From contig NZ_JAAOIY010000001.1 of assembly GCF_013184495.1 (NCBI RefSeq), positions 310,001 to 374,000 on the forward strand: a DNA stretch of 64,000 bases, read 5' to 3'. How positions within the stretch are numbered: the stretch's first letter is position 1; each line of letters opens with the position of its first letter. The position numbers and the translations under genes are program-made. A model generated the notes under the pieces. That model did not search any database. It saw only the letters and a program-made list of their open reading frames with translations, and was not told where the DNA came from. The stretch is from Sporosarcina jiandibaonis. Lineage in GTDB: Bacteria > Bacillota > Bacilli > Bacillales_A > Planococcaceae. Shown one piece after another: positions 8,531-16,962 of this stretch.

Positions 8531-8890
8531 TCACCAATGGAGTAACATAACCAACTGACAACATCTTCCTTGAATTTCAGCATTATCTAATTTAATTTGA
8601 ATTCCGGTTGGGGTAAATGAAATTTCAACTTTCATCGTGATTCCAGTTGATTTTATTAATTCCTCTACTTTCGCGGCATTTGACAACTGGGCTTCATTCA
8701 TTAGTTCGTAAGCAAACTCTTTAGAAGTACTAATTTTTTCTACTAGTTTATTTGCTTGCCTCATAAGATCTTGAAACTTATTCGCCGAAATATTTAGAAG
8801 CTTAGGATCAACAGGCGGAAATGGACTTGGATCCACAGCAGCTTGCGGTTGTGGAGGTGAGGTCAAGGTTGAATAATAGACGTAGTGCAA
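8531..8890 (-). CDS. Small conserved protein, possibly spore-associated (YuzC-like)
   Basis: About 119 residues with an aromatic/proline-rich head (YVYYSTLTSPPQPQ, PPVDPKLL), a helical middle and a beta-rich end (VEISFTPTGIQIKL) containing a CC pair. I recall similar small Bacillales proteins of the YuzC type that are of unknown function; this assignment is from memory. A longer frame opens at TTG 8908, but that codon overlaps the AAAGGAGG site, which is correctly spaced for TTG at 8890. It lies next to the cortex hydrolase on the same strand and diverges from the mevalonate operon. Confidence 0.6.
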   Translation of the reverse strand: MHYVYYSTLTSPPQPQAAVDPSPFPPVDPKLLNISANKFQDLMRQANKLVEKISTSKEFAYELMNEAQLSNAAKVEELIKSTGITMKVEISFTPTGIQIKLDNAEIQGRCCQLVMLLHW

Positions 8891-9068
8891 AAAACTCCTC
8901 CTTTCCAATTATCGGATACCCTATCCTATGTATAGAAGCTGGAAGAGGTTATGATTATGCGAAGAAGGATGATTGGAAGTATCCATTAATAATGGTAAAA
9001 TCAAAGGTGACGTATTTTTCATACGGGTGCGATGCGAATTTAGCTAATTTAGAAAGTGAGGTTACTGT

Positions 9069-10022
9069 ATGGTTGCCATACCTCGTAAAACTGCAGTAGG
9101 CACTGCACATAGTAAATTAATATTGATAGGCGAGCATGCGGTTGTCTACGGCATGCCAGCGATCGCACTCCCGTTTCCAACGATTGAAGCACGAGCTACA
9201 ATCGAAGAAATCAACAATTATAAAACGATTTTATTTGAATCACCATATTATAGCGGGCCTTATCAAGAAATACCTGGAAGTATGGAAGGTATTGCAGTCT
9301 GTATAAATGAAACCTTAAAATACTTAATGCAAAAACCTGAAGGACTCAGAGTTTGTTTAGAATCAACAATACCTATAGGGCGCGGTTTAGGTTCAAGTGC
9401 TGCGATTGCGATTGCTATCGTGAGGGGCTTGTTTAATTACTTTAAGCAAGAGCTGAAAGACGAGAAACTTAAGGAACTTGTCCATATTTCTGAAAAGTAC
9501 GCGCATGGTAATCCTAGCGGGATAGATGCGGCCGCGTCTTCAAATGACCATCCAATTTGGTTTGAACGGGGAAATCCAATAACATCTTTAGAAATAGGCA
9601 GTCCATTTTATCTAGTTGTCGCGGATACGGGCCGAATCGGCAATACTCGCGGGGCTGTCGAGAGCATTAAGGAAAAGTATAATTTCGATGTCGTCAAAAC
9701 CGAGCAATCCCTGAATTCACTTGAAGATCATGCATTTAAAGCTAAAAGCGCACTGATTAGCGGCGAGATTGGTAAGTTAGGGGAAACTCTTGACGTTGCG
9801 CAACGCGAGCTAACTCTATTGGGCGTGAGCGATGCTGGTATCGATCTATTGGTCTCAGCCGCAAAGAAAAAAGGCGCGCTTGGCGCTAAGTTGACAGGCG
9901 GCGGGCGAGGCGGTTGCATTCTGGCACTTGCAAAAAATCACCGACATGCAAAAGAACTCGAAGAGGCATTACTTGCAGCGGGGGCATTTCAAACCTGGAG
10001 TTTCAAAGTCGAAAAAAATTGA
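9069..10022 (+). CDS. mvk: Mevalonate kinase
   Basis: This enzyme phosphorylates mevalonate with ATP, the first step of this operon's branch. The 317-residue GHMP-fold protein has KLILIGEHAVVYGMPAIALP near the start, the phosphate loop GRGLGSSAAIAIA (about residues 105-117), HGNPSGIDAA and the C-terminal KLTGGGRGGC. ATG start with AGTGAGGT seven bases upstream. It opens the set mvk, mvaD, pmk, fni. HMG-CoA synthase and reductase, needed to supply mevalonate, are not in this window. Confidence 0.93.
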   Translation: MVAIPRKTAVGTAHSKLILIGEHAVVYGMPAIALPFPTIEARATIEEINNYKTILFESPYYSGPYQEIPGSMEGIAVCINETLKYLMQKPEGLRVCLESTIPIGRGLGSSAAIAIAIVRGLFNYFKQELKDEKLKELVHISEKYAHGNPSGIDAAASSNDHPIWFERGNPITSLEIGSPFYLVVADTGRIGNTRGAVESIKEKYNFDVVKTEQSLNSLEDHAFKAKSALISGEIGKLGETLDVAQRELTLLGVSDAGIDLLVSAAKKKGALGAKLTGGGRGGCILALAKNHRHAKELEEALLAAGAFQTWSFKVEKN

Positions 10023-10058
10023 TAGTTAAATGAATGTATTTATGAAAGGGTTGTAAAT

Positions 10059-11060
10059 TTGGAAGCAACAGCTAAAGCTCATACGAATATTGCTTTAATT
10101 AAATATTGGGGAAAACGTGATGAAGAATTGTTTTTACCGATGAACAACAGCCTCTCCATTACGTTGGATCAGTTTTATACAATAACTTCTGTTCAGTTTT
10201 GTGAATGTTTAACAGCGGATAAGTTTTACTTAAATGAAACATTGGCAACTGATGATGAAACTAAAAAAATTAGTGAATTATTAGACCTTATACGAAAATT
10301 ATCGGGCGTGAAAATGTTTGCGGTAGTAGATTCTTTAAACAAAGTGCCTACTGCGGCTGGTTTCGCTTCTTCAGCTTCCGGTTTTGCAGCGTTGGCCGCG
10401 GCGGCGACGAAAGCGATAGGCATGGATATCGATGAACAAACTCTATCCACAATTGCGCGGCGTGGTTCGGGCTCTGCCTGTCGTTCAATATACGGCGGCT
10501 ATGTAGAATGGCAAAAAGGAGAATTGCTTGACGGTACAGATTCTTATGCAGAGCAAGTTCTGCATGAAAAAGAATGGGATTTAACCATTTTATCCGTGCT
10601 TTTAGAACCGAAAGAGAAAAAAATCTTGAGTCGCGAAGGCATGAGAAGATCTGTTGAAACATCTCCATTTTATCAAGGTTGGTTAGAAACGGTAGATGAA
10701 GATTTGGAAGTTGCAAAACAAGCCATCAACGAGCGAAACTTTGAAATGCTTGGGGAGGTCCTCGAAAGAAATGCAATGAAAATGCACGCCACGACATTAG
10801 GGGCAAATCCGCCATTCATGTATTGGCAAAGCGCTACTTTCGATGTCATGGAAAAGGTCCAAGAATTGAGGGAGTCGGGTTTTCGTGCATACTTCACAAT
10901 CGATGCGGGTCCGAATGTTAAAGTTCTTTGTCAGCCTAAGGACGAAGAATACGTTCGAGGAGCGTTAATGGCCTTAACTCCTGTACAAGATGTGTATACT
11001 TGCCATCCGGGTCCGGGAATTTCCTACTTGCCTCATACAAAAAGAAAGACGTGTTGTTAG
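10059..11060 (+). CDS. mvaD: Diphosphomevalonate decarboxylase
   Basis: This enzyme converts mevalonate diphosphate to isopentenyl diphosphate using ATP. The 333-residue GHMP protein shows NIALIKYWGKRDEELFLPMN near residue 10, the phosphate-binding run TAAGFASSASGFAALAAAA, and GSGSACRSIYGGYVEW, which are specific for this enzyme. The start is TTG at 10059 after GAAAGGG. The gene begins 36 bp after mvk and its stop lies two bases before the pmk start, so translation may be coupled. Confidence 0.95.
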   Translation: MEATAKAHTNIALIKYWGKRDEELFLPMNNSLSITLDQFYTITSVQFCECLTADKFYLNETLATDDETKKISELLDLIRKLSGVKMFAVVDSLNKVPTAAGFASSASGFAALAAAATKAIGMDIDEQTLSTIARRGSGSACRSIYGGYVEWQKGELLDGTDSYAEQVLHEKEWDLTILSVLLEPKEKKILSREGMRRSVETSPFYQGWLETVDEDLEVAKQAINERNFEMLGEVLERNAMKMHATTLGANPPFMYWQSATFDVMEKVQELRESGFRAYFTIDAGPNVKVLCQPKDEEYVRGALMALTPVQDVYTCHPGPGISYLPHTKRKTCC

Positions 11061-11062
11061 TC

Positions 11063-12148
11063 ATGCGAAACACCACACATCATATCAAAGTGCCAGGAAA
11101 ACTGATGATTGCCGGGGAGTATTCTGTGCTAGAACCTGACCGGTTAGCAATCGTCGTTGCTGTCAATCGATATATGAATGCAGAAATAAAAGAAAACGAT
11201 CGAAATCTTCTTTCACTACCGCAATTGGGGTTAAACAATGTTACATGGGACTGCAATGGAGTGGAAGTGAATTTCAACAGTTCAGATTCGAAGTTGACGT
11301 TTATTCGTAATGCAATAAGTACGTTCAATTCTTTTATAGAAGAAAATTCGATTCGTCCACGTCCATTTTCCTTATTGATTACTAGCGAACTGGACGATTC
11401 ATCAGGAAAAAAGTATGGTTTAGGCTCGAGTGCGGCAGTGGTTGTTACTACCATTACATCTATGTTTAAATTTTACGAATTACAACCGACAGCTGAATTA
11501 ATCTATAAACTTTCTGCCATCGCACATTTCAAAACTCAAGGAAATGGTTCTTGTGCGGATATTGCGGCTTCTACATACGGTGGATGGATTCAATATGCAG
11601 CTTTTACATCCGCATGGCTTTTGGACGAACTACGAAACAAAACGCCAATAAGTGAAATCGTCGAGAAGCATTGGCCAAGTCTGTTAATTGAAAACATAAA
11701 CCCGCCAAAAGATCTTATTCTCTGCGTCGGATGGACAGGAAATATCGCTGCTACAGCTCCAATGGTTACTAAAATCAATAATTTACGCAATGGTCGACCG
11801 ACAGAATATGTAAACTTTATTGAGCAAAGTGCAAAAGCAGTAAGTAACCTAATCGAGAGTTTCGAGAAAAATGATGTCAATTCAGCGATTTCAAGTCTGA
11901 GACAAAATCGGGATGCGATTAAACTATTAAGCGATTCTGCAGAGGTCAATATAGAAACACCCAAACTTAAATCGTTAATTCGAATAGCCGATAAGTATGG
12001 GAGCGGTAAAACATCAGGCGCAGGTGGCGGAGACTGTGGAATCGCTTTTGTTCAGGACAAGAGGGATGCAGAGCATTTGTATAATGAATGGAATTCAGAA
12101 GACATATTACCTTTACGACTGCATGTGTCTAAATACGGTGCATTATGA
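11063..12148 (+). CDS. Phosphomevalonate kinase
   Basis: This enzyme makes mevalonate diphosphate, the substrate of the decarboxylase encoded just upstream. From ATG 11063 the protein has 361 residues, close to the roughly 358 of Staphylococcus MvaK2. Motifs are VPGKLMIAGEYSVLEPDR near the start, KYGLGSSAAVVVTT (about residues 113-126) and KTSGAGGGDCGIAF at the end. The frame is open back to 11000, inside mvaD, but the shorter start fits the family. There is almost no separate ribosome site, which suggests coupling to mvaD. Confidence 0.92.
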   Translation: MRNTTHHIKVPGKLMIAGEYSVLEPDRLAIVVAVNRYMNAEIKENDRNLLSLPQLGLNNVTWDCNGVEVNFNSSDSKLTFIRNAISTFNSFIEENSIRPRPFSLLITSELDDSSGKKYGLGSSAAVVVTTITSMFKFYELQPTAELIYKLSAIAHFKTQGNGSCADIAASTYGGWIQYAAFTSAWLLDELRNKTPISEIVEKHWPSLLIENINPPKDLILCVGWTGNIAATAPMVTKINNLRNGRPTEYVNFIEQSAKAVSNLIESFEKNDVNSAISSLRQNRDAIKLLSDSAEVNIETPKLKSLIRIADKYGSGKTSGAGGGDCGIAFVQDKRDAEHLYNEWNSEDILPLRLHVSKYGAL

Positions 12149-12185
12149 TTCGCTGTCTGTATAAAGAATTAGGGGGCACGATTAA

Positions 12186-13220
12186 ATGACTGGACCTATT
12201 GATAAAAGGAAATCAGAACATATCCAAATTGCATTAGAAGAAAAAGTGACGGGGCATTCAATATCAACCGGATTTGAACGTGTCAGTTTTCTACATAATG
12301 CCTTACCCGAGATAGACTTTGAGGAAATATCGATTCATGCAAATTTTTTAGATTTTGAGTGCAAAACGCCATTTCTAATCAGCTCGATGACTGGCGGCGC
12401 TGAATTTGCGGAAAAGATTAATCGAAACTTGGCCGAAGCCGCCGAAGAAAGAGGTTGGGCATTGGCATTAGGATCTACACGTGCATTAATTGAAAGCGAA
12501 AAGTTCAGATCATCTTTCCAAGTAAGGAAATATGCACCTAGTATCCCGATCATCGCAAATCTGGGCGCAGTACAGTTTAATTATGGTTTCGGAACAGATG
12601 AATGCAGGCGGATTATAGAAATCACAGAGTCAGATGCACTTGTTCTGCACTTAAATAGCATTCAAGAAGTCATTCAACCTGAAGGAAATACAAATTTCAA
12701 AAATCTATTATTGAAAATCGAACAAGTTTGTTCTGAAGTCGGCGTTCCCGTCGGCGTGAAAGAAGTCGGTTGGGGTATCGACGGCGCTACAGCTAAAAAG
12801 TTATGCGATGTCGGTATTTCCTTTATTGATGTAGCAGGCGCAGGCGGTACTTCCTGGAGTCAAGTTGAGAAATTCCGCTCTACGATTCCAGTGAAACGAA
12901 AAGCGGCAGATGCTTTCAGCGAATGGGGAATACCGACCGTGGATTGCATTACCTCAGTAAGGCATCATATAGAAGACCAAACCATTATTGCAAGCGGCGG
13001 CGTGAAAACTGGCGTAGATGCAGCGAAGGCCATTGCATTAGGCAGCGATCTAGTCGGTGTCGGGCGGTCGATTTTGAAAGAAGCCACACAATCATTTGAA
13101 GATGTCATGGAAGTCATGGAAACGAGAGAATTAGAACTTCGCATGGCGATGTTCGGTATCGGAGCGGTTTCACTTAAAGAACTAAAAGGAACGGATCGTT
13201 TAAGAGTCGAATCAAGATGA
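12186..13220 (+). CDS. fni: Type 2 isopentenyl-diphosphate delta-isomerase (FMN)
   Basis: This FMN- and NADPH-dependent enzyme interconverts IPP and DMAPP. The 344-residue protein shows SSMTGGAEFAEKIN, ALGSTRALIE, VLHLNSIQEVIQPEGNT and the C-terminal phosphate cup GGVKTGVDAAKAIALGSDLVG, all typical of Idi-2. ATG start with AGGGGG about eight bases upstream. It is the last gene of the mevalonate operon and is followed by a strong terminator. Confidence 0.95.
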   Translation: MTGPIDKRKSEHIQIALEEKVTGHSISTGFERVSFLHNALPEIDFEEISIHANFLDFECKTPFLISSMTGGAEFAEKINRNLAEAAEERGWALALGSTRALIESEKFRSSFQVRKYAPSIPIIANLGAVQFNYGFGTDECRRIIEITESDALVLHLNSIQEVIQPEGNTNFKNLLLKIEQVCSEVGVPVGVKEVGWGIDGATAKKLCDVGISFIDVAGAGGTSWSQVEKFRSTIPVKRKAADAFSEWGIPTVDCITSVRHHIEDQTIIASGGVKTGVDAAKAIALGSDLVGVGRSILKEATQSFEDVMEVMETRELELRMAMFGIGAVSLKELKGTDRLRVESR

Positions 13221-13225
13221 AGTGA

Positions 13226-13267
13226 GTAGTGCAGACTAAAAACTTAGTTTGTGCTACTTTTTTTGTT
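13226..13267 (+). terminator. Terminator of the mevalonate operon
   Basis: GTAGTGCAGACTAA pairs with TTAGTTTGTGCTAC and is followed by seven T residues, directly after the fni stop. Confidence 0.9.
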
Positions 13268-13361
13268 TGTTATTTCTAAGGGTAACAATTTATTTCAATC
13301 AAGAATAGTATGCGAATAGGGTCATTTATCCCGTATATTATCCTTGAGGGGAATGGAGAAA

Positions 13362-13556
13362 ATGTTACGAATCATTCTGGCAGCGATAGTAGCTGGTATA
13401 GGATTTGGAATCGCAATCGCAAGTGTTACCGGTCATTTAACTATAGAAGGCATGACTATGGGATTGGCCTCTATCGGGCTGATGATTGCTTTGTCTGGAA
13501 TTGCATTTTTATTTAATAAAAAACATGAAACGAGCACCAGCCATTCATGGGATTAA
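13362..13556 (+). CDS. Small two-helix membrane protein, unknown
   Basis: A 64-residue protein from ATG 13362 (LRIILAAIVAGIGFGIAIA and GLASIGLMIALSGIAFLF form two helices), ending in a polar His/Ser-rich tail. The frame extends to TTG 13344, but GAGGGG is better spaced for 13362. I do not recognise the family. It has its own terminator and stands alone. Confidence 0.6.
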   Translation: MLRIILAAIVAGIGFGIAIASVTGHLTIEGMTMGLASIGLMIALSGIAFLFNKKHETSTSHSWD

Positions 13557-13566
13557 GGGATAAAAG

Positions 13567-13610
13567 TCTTGAAACAGCTAGTTTAAGCTACCTTTCAGGA
13601 TTTTTTTATT
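13567..13610 (+). terminator. Intrinsic terminator
   Basis: CTTGAAACAGCT pairs imperfectly with AGCTACCTTTCAGG and is followed by a run of seven T residues. Confidence 0.7.
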
Positions 13611-13693
13611 TTAATAAATACAATCGGACTAGTCATAATGATTCGCGGGACAGGCATAAACTAATTAACTAAGATTAGGAAGGGATGTTCATA

Positions 13694-14116
13694 TTGATAA
13701 ACTCAAAACTATCCTTGGTGTTTGGTAGTTTGATTGGCGCATTTTTATTGGTTTATGGGACGGCGATCATTAATCGGATGCTAGTAGGAGATTATTATTT
13801 GAACGGGGGACTGTTAGACTTAAATTATGCTTATTTATCTTTACTTTGTGCGGTACCGTTTGTACTCGGAAGTGTGGTAAAACTGAATATAACTTCTAAA
13901 AATCGCTTGATTTTTATTATTACGGCTGGATTATTATTTGCAGTACTTTTTACGACTGTGCATTGGGCTTTTGTCTATTATGGGGTTGAGGTGGCTGCCG
14001 ATGTTTTATTTAGAACATTACTTGTACTGCCGATCAGTGCTCTATTGGTAGTATTCGCAGTTTATATTGGTTTTAATATGGAAGGTGATTTTGGAAGGGA
14101 ATCGGATGTTGTTTAG
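13694..14116 (+). CDS. Four-helix membrane protein, unknown
   Basis: About 140 residues with four predicted membrane helices and a short acidic C-terminal tail. An ATG at 13685 is only one base from the AGGAAGGG site; the TTG at 13694 is better spaced, so it was chosen. There is no recognisable catalytic motif. It is flanked by other small single genes, which is typical of a low-constraint stretch. Confidence 0.6.
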   Translation: MINSKLSLVFGSLIGAFLLVYGTAIINRMLVGDYYLNGGLLDLNYAYLSLLCAVPFVLGSVVKLNITSKNRLIFIITAGLLFAVLFTTVHWAFVYYGVEVAADVLFRTLLVLPISALLVVFAVYIGFNMEGDFGRESDVV

Positions 14117-14268
14117 TCATCTTCTAGCTATGAAGAGTTTTTCAGAACATATTTGGCAACTACAATGACTTATTTGAATACGAGAAATAAATTTCTAATT
14201 TGCGTCAATCTTTTCCTATGTCCATCATTTACTAAAAAGAACGGTGATTGTTTTCAAGGGGGATCGAT

Positions 14269-14433
14269 ATGGGGAAAAGTAACAGAGGAAAAGCATTAAA
14301 AAAGCTGCCATCAAAGGGTAGAGGCGAGTGTCCGATCTGTTTGCGCAAAAGAATAAAATTATTGTATGATTTTAGAACGGAAAATGCCGGGACAGTTAAA
14401 GTTTGTAAAAATTGTAGAGAGAAATCATTTTAA
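14269..14433 (+). CDS. Small zinc-ribbon protein (54 aa)
   Basis: A basic 54-residue protein with two CxxC knuckles (CPIC at about residue 28 and CKNC near 48) separated by about 17 residues, so it very likely binds one zinc ion. The lysine-rich head MGKSNRGKALKKLPSKGRG suggests nucleic acid or ribosome contact. ATG at 14269 has AAGGGGG six bases upstream. I do not recognise a named family. Confidence 0.65.
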   Translation: MGKSNRGKALKKLPSKGRGECPICLRKRIKLLYDFRTENAGTVKVCKNCREKSF

Positions 14434-14457
14434 AATGGCTGCGCCAACAAAACAATC

Positions 14458-14481
14458 CCCCTGAGTTTTGCTACTCAGGGG
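14458..14481 (-). terminator. Hairpin, probable terminator of the DUF3307 gene
   Basis: CCCCTGAGT and ACTCAGGGG form a perfect 9-bp stem with a six-base loop. On the minus strand it is followed by ATTGTTTTG. It lies beyond the 27-bp repeats downstream of the DUF3307 stop codon. Confidence 0.5.
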
Positions 14482-14558
14482 AAGAATTAACTGCATTCTT
14501 CCTCGGGGAAGAATTAACTGCATTCTTCCTTGGAGAAGAATTGAACTTCATTCTTCCT
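14478..14558. repeat. Three tandem 27-bp hairpin repeats
   Basis: Exact 27-bp units occur at 14478-14504, 14505-14531 and 14532-14558. Units 1 and 2 differ by one base; unit 3 is diverged (GGAGAAGAATTGAACTTCAT at its start). Each carries GAAGAAT and ATTCTTC as an inverted repeat. A further copy in the opposite orientation occurs at 51325-51352, so this is a dispersed element rather than a local slip product. Confidence 0.85.
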
Positions 14559-14576
14559 TGGTGGATTGTTTCGCCT

Positions 14577-15452
14577 TTACATCACAATTTCTTTTACTAA
14601 AAAACCAAGCATTAATCCTAGAAATATGGAGGATAATGTACCCAACAAGAAATATTCTGCCCAATTTCGGTCATCCAATTGTTTGAATCGCGCAATCGAT
14701 TTAGCCGCTATAATAAAAGCGATAGACGGATACGCACCAACAACTGTTAATGAAATAACTAGTAATCTCTCTACATAGCCAATCAGCTTTCCCCGAGAAT
14801 GGAGCGGCTTAGAATAGATAAAGTAGTGATACTCCTCATTGAAATTACTATCTATTTTAGGTTTGTTCCTATCGCTTACCTCTATCAGTTTATTACTAAA
14901 AGTAAATTCCCCTTCGAAATTTGCAAGTTCAGATGGCAATGAGCCCATTAATAATTTGATAATATGTCCACTCACGCTTGTAGCTAAAATGAAAATGATG
15001 ATGATAAATAGAAGCATATTGACTAAGCCCAAACTGTTTGTCCCATCATTCTCTAGCAACCAAGTCAGCATTGTGGTAGCCTTCACATCAAAGAACATGA
15101 TACAGGCGACGAGTAGCATTGCCGCATGCAGGAGCTGATCTAACAAGAAGAAACCGAGTTTTTTCAAACTATCAGTGTTTGTTGTTTTTATCGTATCGAG
15201 CAGCTTTATCTTCAGCACATCAATAATGAGATGTGTCAAGACAATAAAAGCTATGGGGAATAGGAGATAGCCGATGATGTTAGCAAAGTGAAAATGATAC
15301 GCCCAAATGATTATCAATGCTAGTCCCGTTGTGCATAGGTGATGGAACATATGCTTCTTCAATTGTTTCATCTTATTTTTCACCATTAAGTCTGTTTGTA
15401 GCCAAAAGTCAGCGATTAAATGGGCAAGAAGCAGCAATAATACAATCATCAT
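14577..15452 (-). CDS. DUF3307 family membrane protein
   Basis: About 291 residues. The N-terminal half is the DUF3307 core, with LLAHLIADFWLQTD near the start and VLTHLIIDVLKIKL near residue 85, motifs rich in conserved His and Asp inside membrane helices. The C-terminal half adds four more helices. The frame opens at 15476, but AAAAGGAGGT places the ATG at 15452. It follows the palm/HTH gene by 14 bp and is almost certainly in the same operon; in my recollection DUF3307 genes often neighbour SatD-type genes. Molecular function unknown. Confidence 0.8.
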   Translation of the reverse strand: MMIVLLLLLAHLIADFWLQTDLMVKNKMKQLKKHMFHHLCTTGLALIIIWAYHFHFANIIGYLLFPIAFIVLTHLIIDVLKIKLLDTIKTTNTDSLKKLGFFLLDQLLHAAMLLVACIMFFDVKATTMLTWLLENDGTNSLGLVNMLLFIIIIFILATSVSGHIIKLLMGSLPSELANFEGEFTFSNKLIEVSDRNKPKIDSNFNEEYHYFIYSKPLHSRGKLIGYVERLLVISLTVVGAYPSIAFIIAAKSIARFKQLDDRNWAEYFLLGTLSSIFLGLMLGFLVKEIVM

Positions 15453-15466
15453 TTCTACCTCCTTTT

Positions 15467-16264
15467 CTATTTGCATGGAAAATAATCATGAAGATTATTG
15501 CTCACAATCTGTTTGATGTTAGTTTGTAATTGCTCATTCATCACTTGCTGGGCAGATCTCGAATCGATCTCACTATAGGAGTGCAGGGAATTCAATACGC
15601 TAACAATATCAGTAAAAGCACTAATAATATTATCACATTTTCCTTTTTTAATATGGCTTGAAACAGTGGATGCCGACCTACCAAGATAATGGCTCACTTT
15701 ATTTTGTTGGTTAAGTATTAGAAACAAAGAACAAACAAGTGACTGAATTTCTGTTTGTTCGTTTATTTGATTTTGTTGCAATCTTAGAATGGCATTTAGT
15801 AAAGTTTCAAATTGACGCCTATATAAGTGGTAACTTTCGAGTGATTTTCGGCTTGAAAAATCATCTAAAACGAAGTTGAATTGAGATCGATTTTGTCCTT
15901 GTTGTTTTAAAACATCGTTGGAATATCTTGCTTGCTTCATCAAAGGATGGATCCATGTTTCTATATAAAGACTGTTAAGATCTTCCTCAATGTCGCCAAA
16001 CGAAAGACCAAAATAGGGTTGATGATTTTTATATTTCCATATTCGACTAATATAAAAGGCAAGTGTATAAGCTGTTGCATAGCCACTACTAACGACTACA
16101 ACCTCATCACCAGAACGATGAATTACCTTAGTCGTTGCGATATCCTTCGTCCAGATAGATATCCTTTCTTCTAACTGATGAAGATATTTACTTAATTCAC
16201 CACCAATGTCTTCCACCGAAGAATTACTTACATCCATAATGAAGACAGAAACTGGATTAGACAT
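15467..16264 (-). CDS. SatD-like regulator: cyclase/GGDEF-like palm plus HTH
   Basis: A 265-residue soluble protein. The N-terminal 130 residues have a palm-like pattern: FIMDVSNSS (Asp11), then RSGDEVVVVSSG (Asp53) and GLSFGDIEEDL, the spacing of metal-binding aspartates in class III cyclases and GGDEF proteins. Residues about 195-235 (SHYLGRSASTVSSHIKKGKC) look like a helix-turn-helix. This layout matches SatD-family proteins as I recall them. ATG start with AAAGGGGTG five bases upstream. Paired with the DUF3307 membrane gene. Whether the palm is catalytic is unknown. Confidence 0.65.
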   Translation of the reverse strand: MSNPVSVFIMDVSNSSVEDIGGELSKYLHQLEERISIWTKDIATTKVIHRSGDEVVVVSSGYATAYTLAFYISRIWKYKNHQPYFGLSFGDIEEDLNSLYIETWIHPLMKQARYSNDVLKQQGQNRSQFNFVLDDFSSRKSLESYHLYRRQFETLLNAILRLQQNQINEQTEIQSLVCSLFLILNQQNKVSHYLGRSASTVSSHIKKGKCDNIISAFTDIVSVLNSLHSYSEIDSRSAQQVMNEQLQTNIKQIVSNNLHDYFPCK

Positions 16265-16310
16265 AGCGCACCCCTTTCAACTGATTTCCAATAAATAATA
16301 TCCTATATCG

Positions 16311-16368
16311 AATAAAAAGTTCGACTATCTAATCGAATATAACAGAAGTTCGATTAGATAGTCAAACT
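16311..16368 (-). terminator. Long perfect-stem terminator of the DUF2500 gene
   Basis: GACTATCTAATCGAA and TTCGATTAGATAGTC are perfect 15-bp arms around an 11-base loop, extended by AGTT/AACT pairing. On the minus strand it is followed by CTTTTTATT. It separates the DUF2500 gene from the SatD-like gene. Confidence 0.75.
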
Positions 16369-16439
16369 CGACGACAGTTTGTTCACTTAAGCTTATTATT
16401 ATTCTAGTGAAGAATACCATATTAGGCATCAAATCAAAA

Positions 16440-16811
16440 TTAGTCACTATCACGCTTAAACCCAAGATAGCGAGTGCCTTGGAAAGTGAGCATTCCAAGA
16501 TCTGCTTCCGCCAACATTCCAAATTGTGAACCGCTAAGAGAAAACTCTGTCCGATCACCACTTTCAAATTGAAATGTTACATAATAAGACGTTGTCGCTA
16601 TTGAATGCGTATGATCAGTCGAGTGATGAGTGCCTCCGGAAGTGCTTGTTCTTTTCGTGACGACTTTAGCAGGAACAGTCAGTTTTGGAGAGTTATTATT
16701 TGAACTCCATTCGCTGATTCCTCTAAAGATTATAAAAATAAAAATGCCTATAATAAAAATTGGAACTATTGTAAACATCGCATTTCCAATAGGATCAGGC
16801 TCAATAAACAT
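16440..16811 (-). CDS. DUF2500 domain membrane protein
   Basis: About 123 residues: one N-terminal membrane helix (IGNAMFTIVPIFIIGIFIFII), a His/Ser/Thr-rich linker (SGGTHHSTDHTHS) and a beta-rich domain with YYVTFQFESGDRTEFSLSG and GMLTFQGTRYLGF, which is the DUF2500 signature. The frame opens at 16841, but GGAGGT is placed for ATG 16811. No function is known for the family. Confidence 0.85.
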   Translation of the reverse strand: MFIEPDPIGNAMFTIVPIFIIGIFIFIIFRGISEWSSNNNSPKLTVPAKVVTKRTSTSGGTHHSTDHTHSIATTSYYVTFQFESGDRTEFSLSGSQFGMLAEADLGMLTFQGTRYLGFKRDSD

Positions 16812-16962
16812 AAGAATACCTCCAATCGTATTATCTAACAATTATACGTTTATAAAACACGAATGGTTTCATTTCTGTTATCTGGATTCTGATCTAATTA
16901 AAAATATGCAATGACTTTTTTACATCTGAAAGTTATCGTTTATCCGGGAGGTGAAAGGCGAA

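Noticed and set aside
8821..9099. Plus-strand frame of 92 codons overlapping the YuzC-like gene
   Set aside because: It lies antisense to a gene with a much better ribosome site and runs into the mvk start region; its composition is not protein-like and it has no start signal.
10348..10716. Long antisense frames inside the mevalonate operon
   Set aside because: These are shadows of mvaD on the opposite strand with no start signal. Similar shadows under parC, acnA and others were left out for the same reason.
15317..15529. Plus-strand frame of 70 codons near the DUF3307/SatD-like junction
   Set aside because: It covers the junction of two well-supported minus-strand genes and has no ribosome site.
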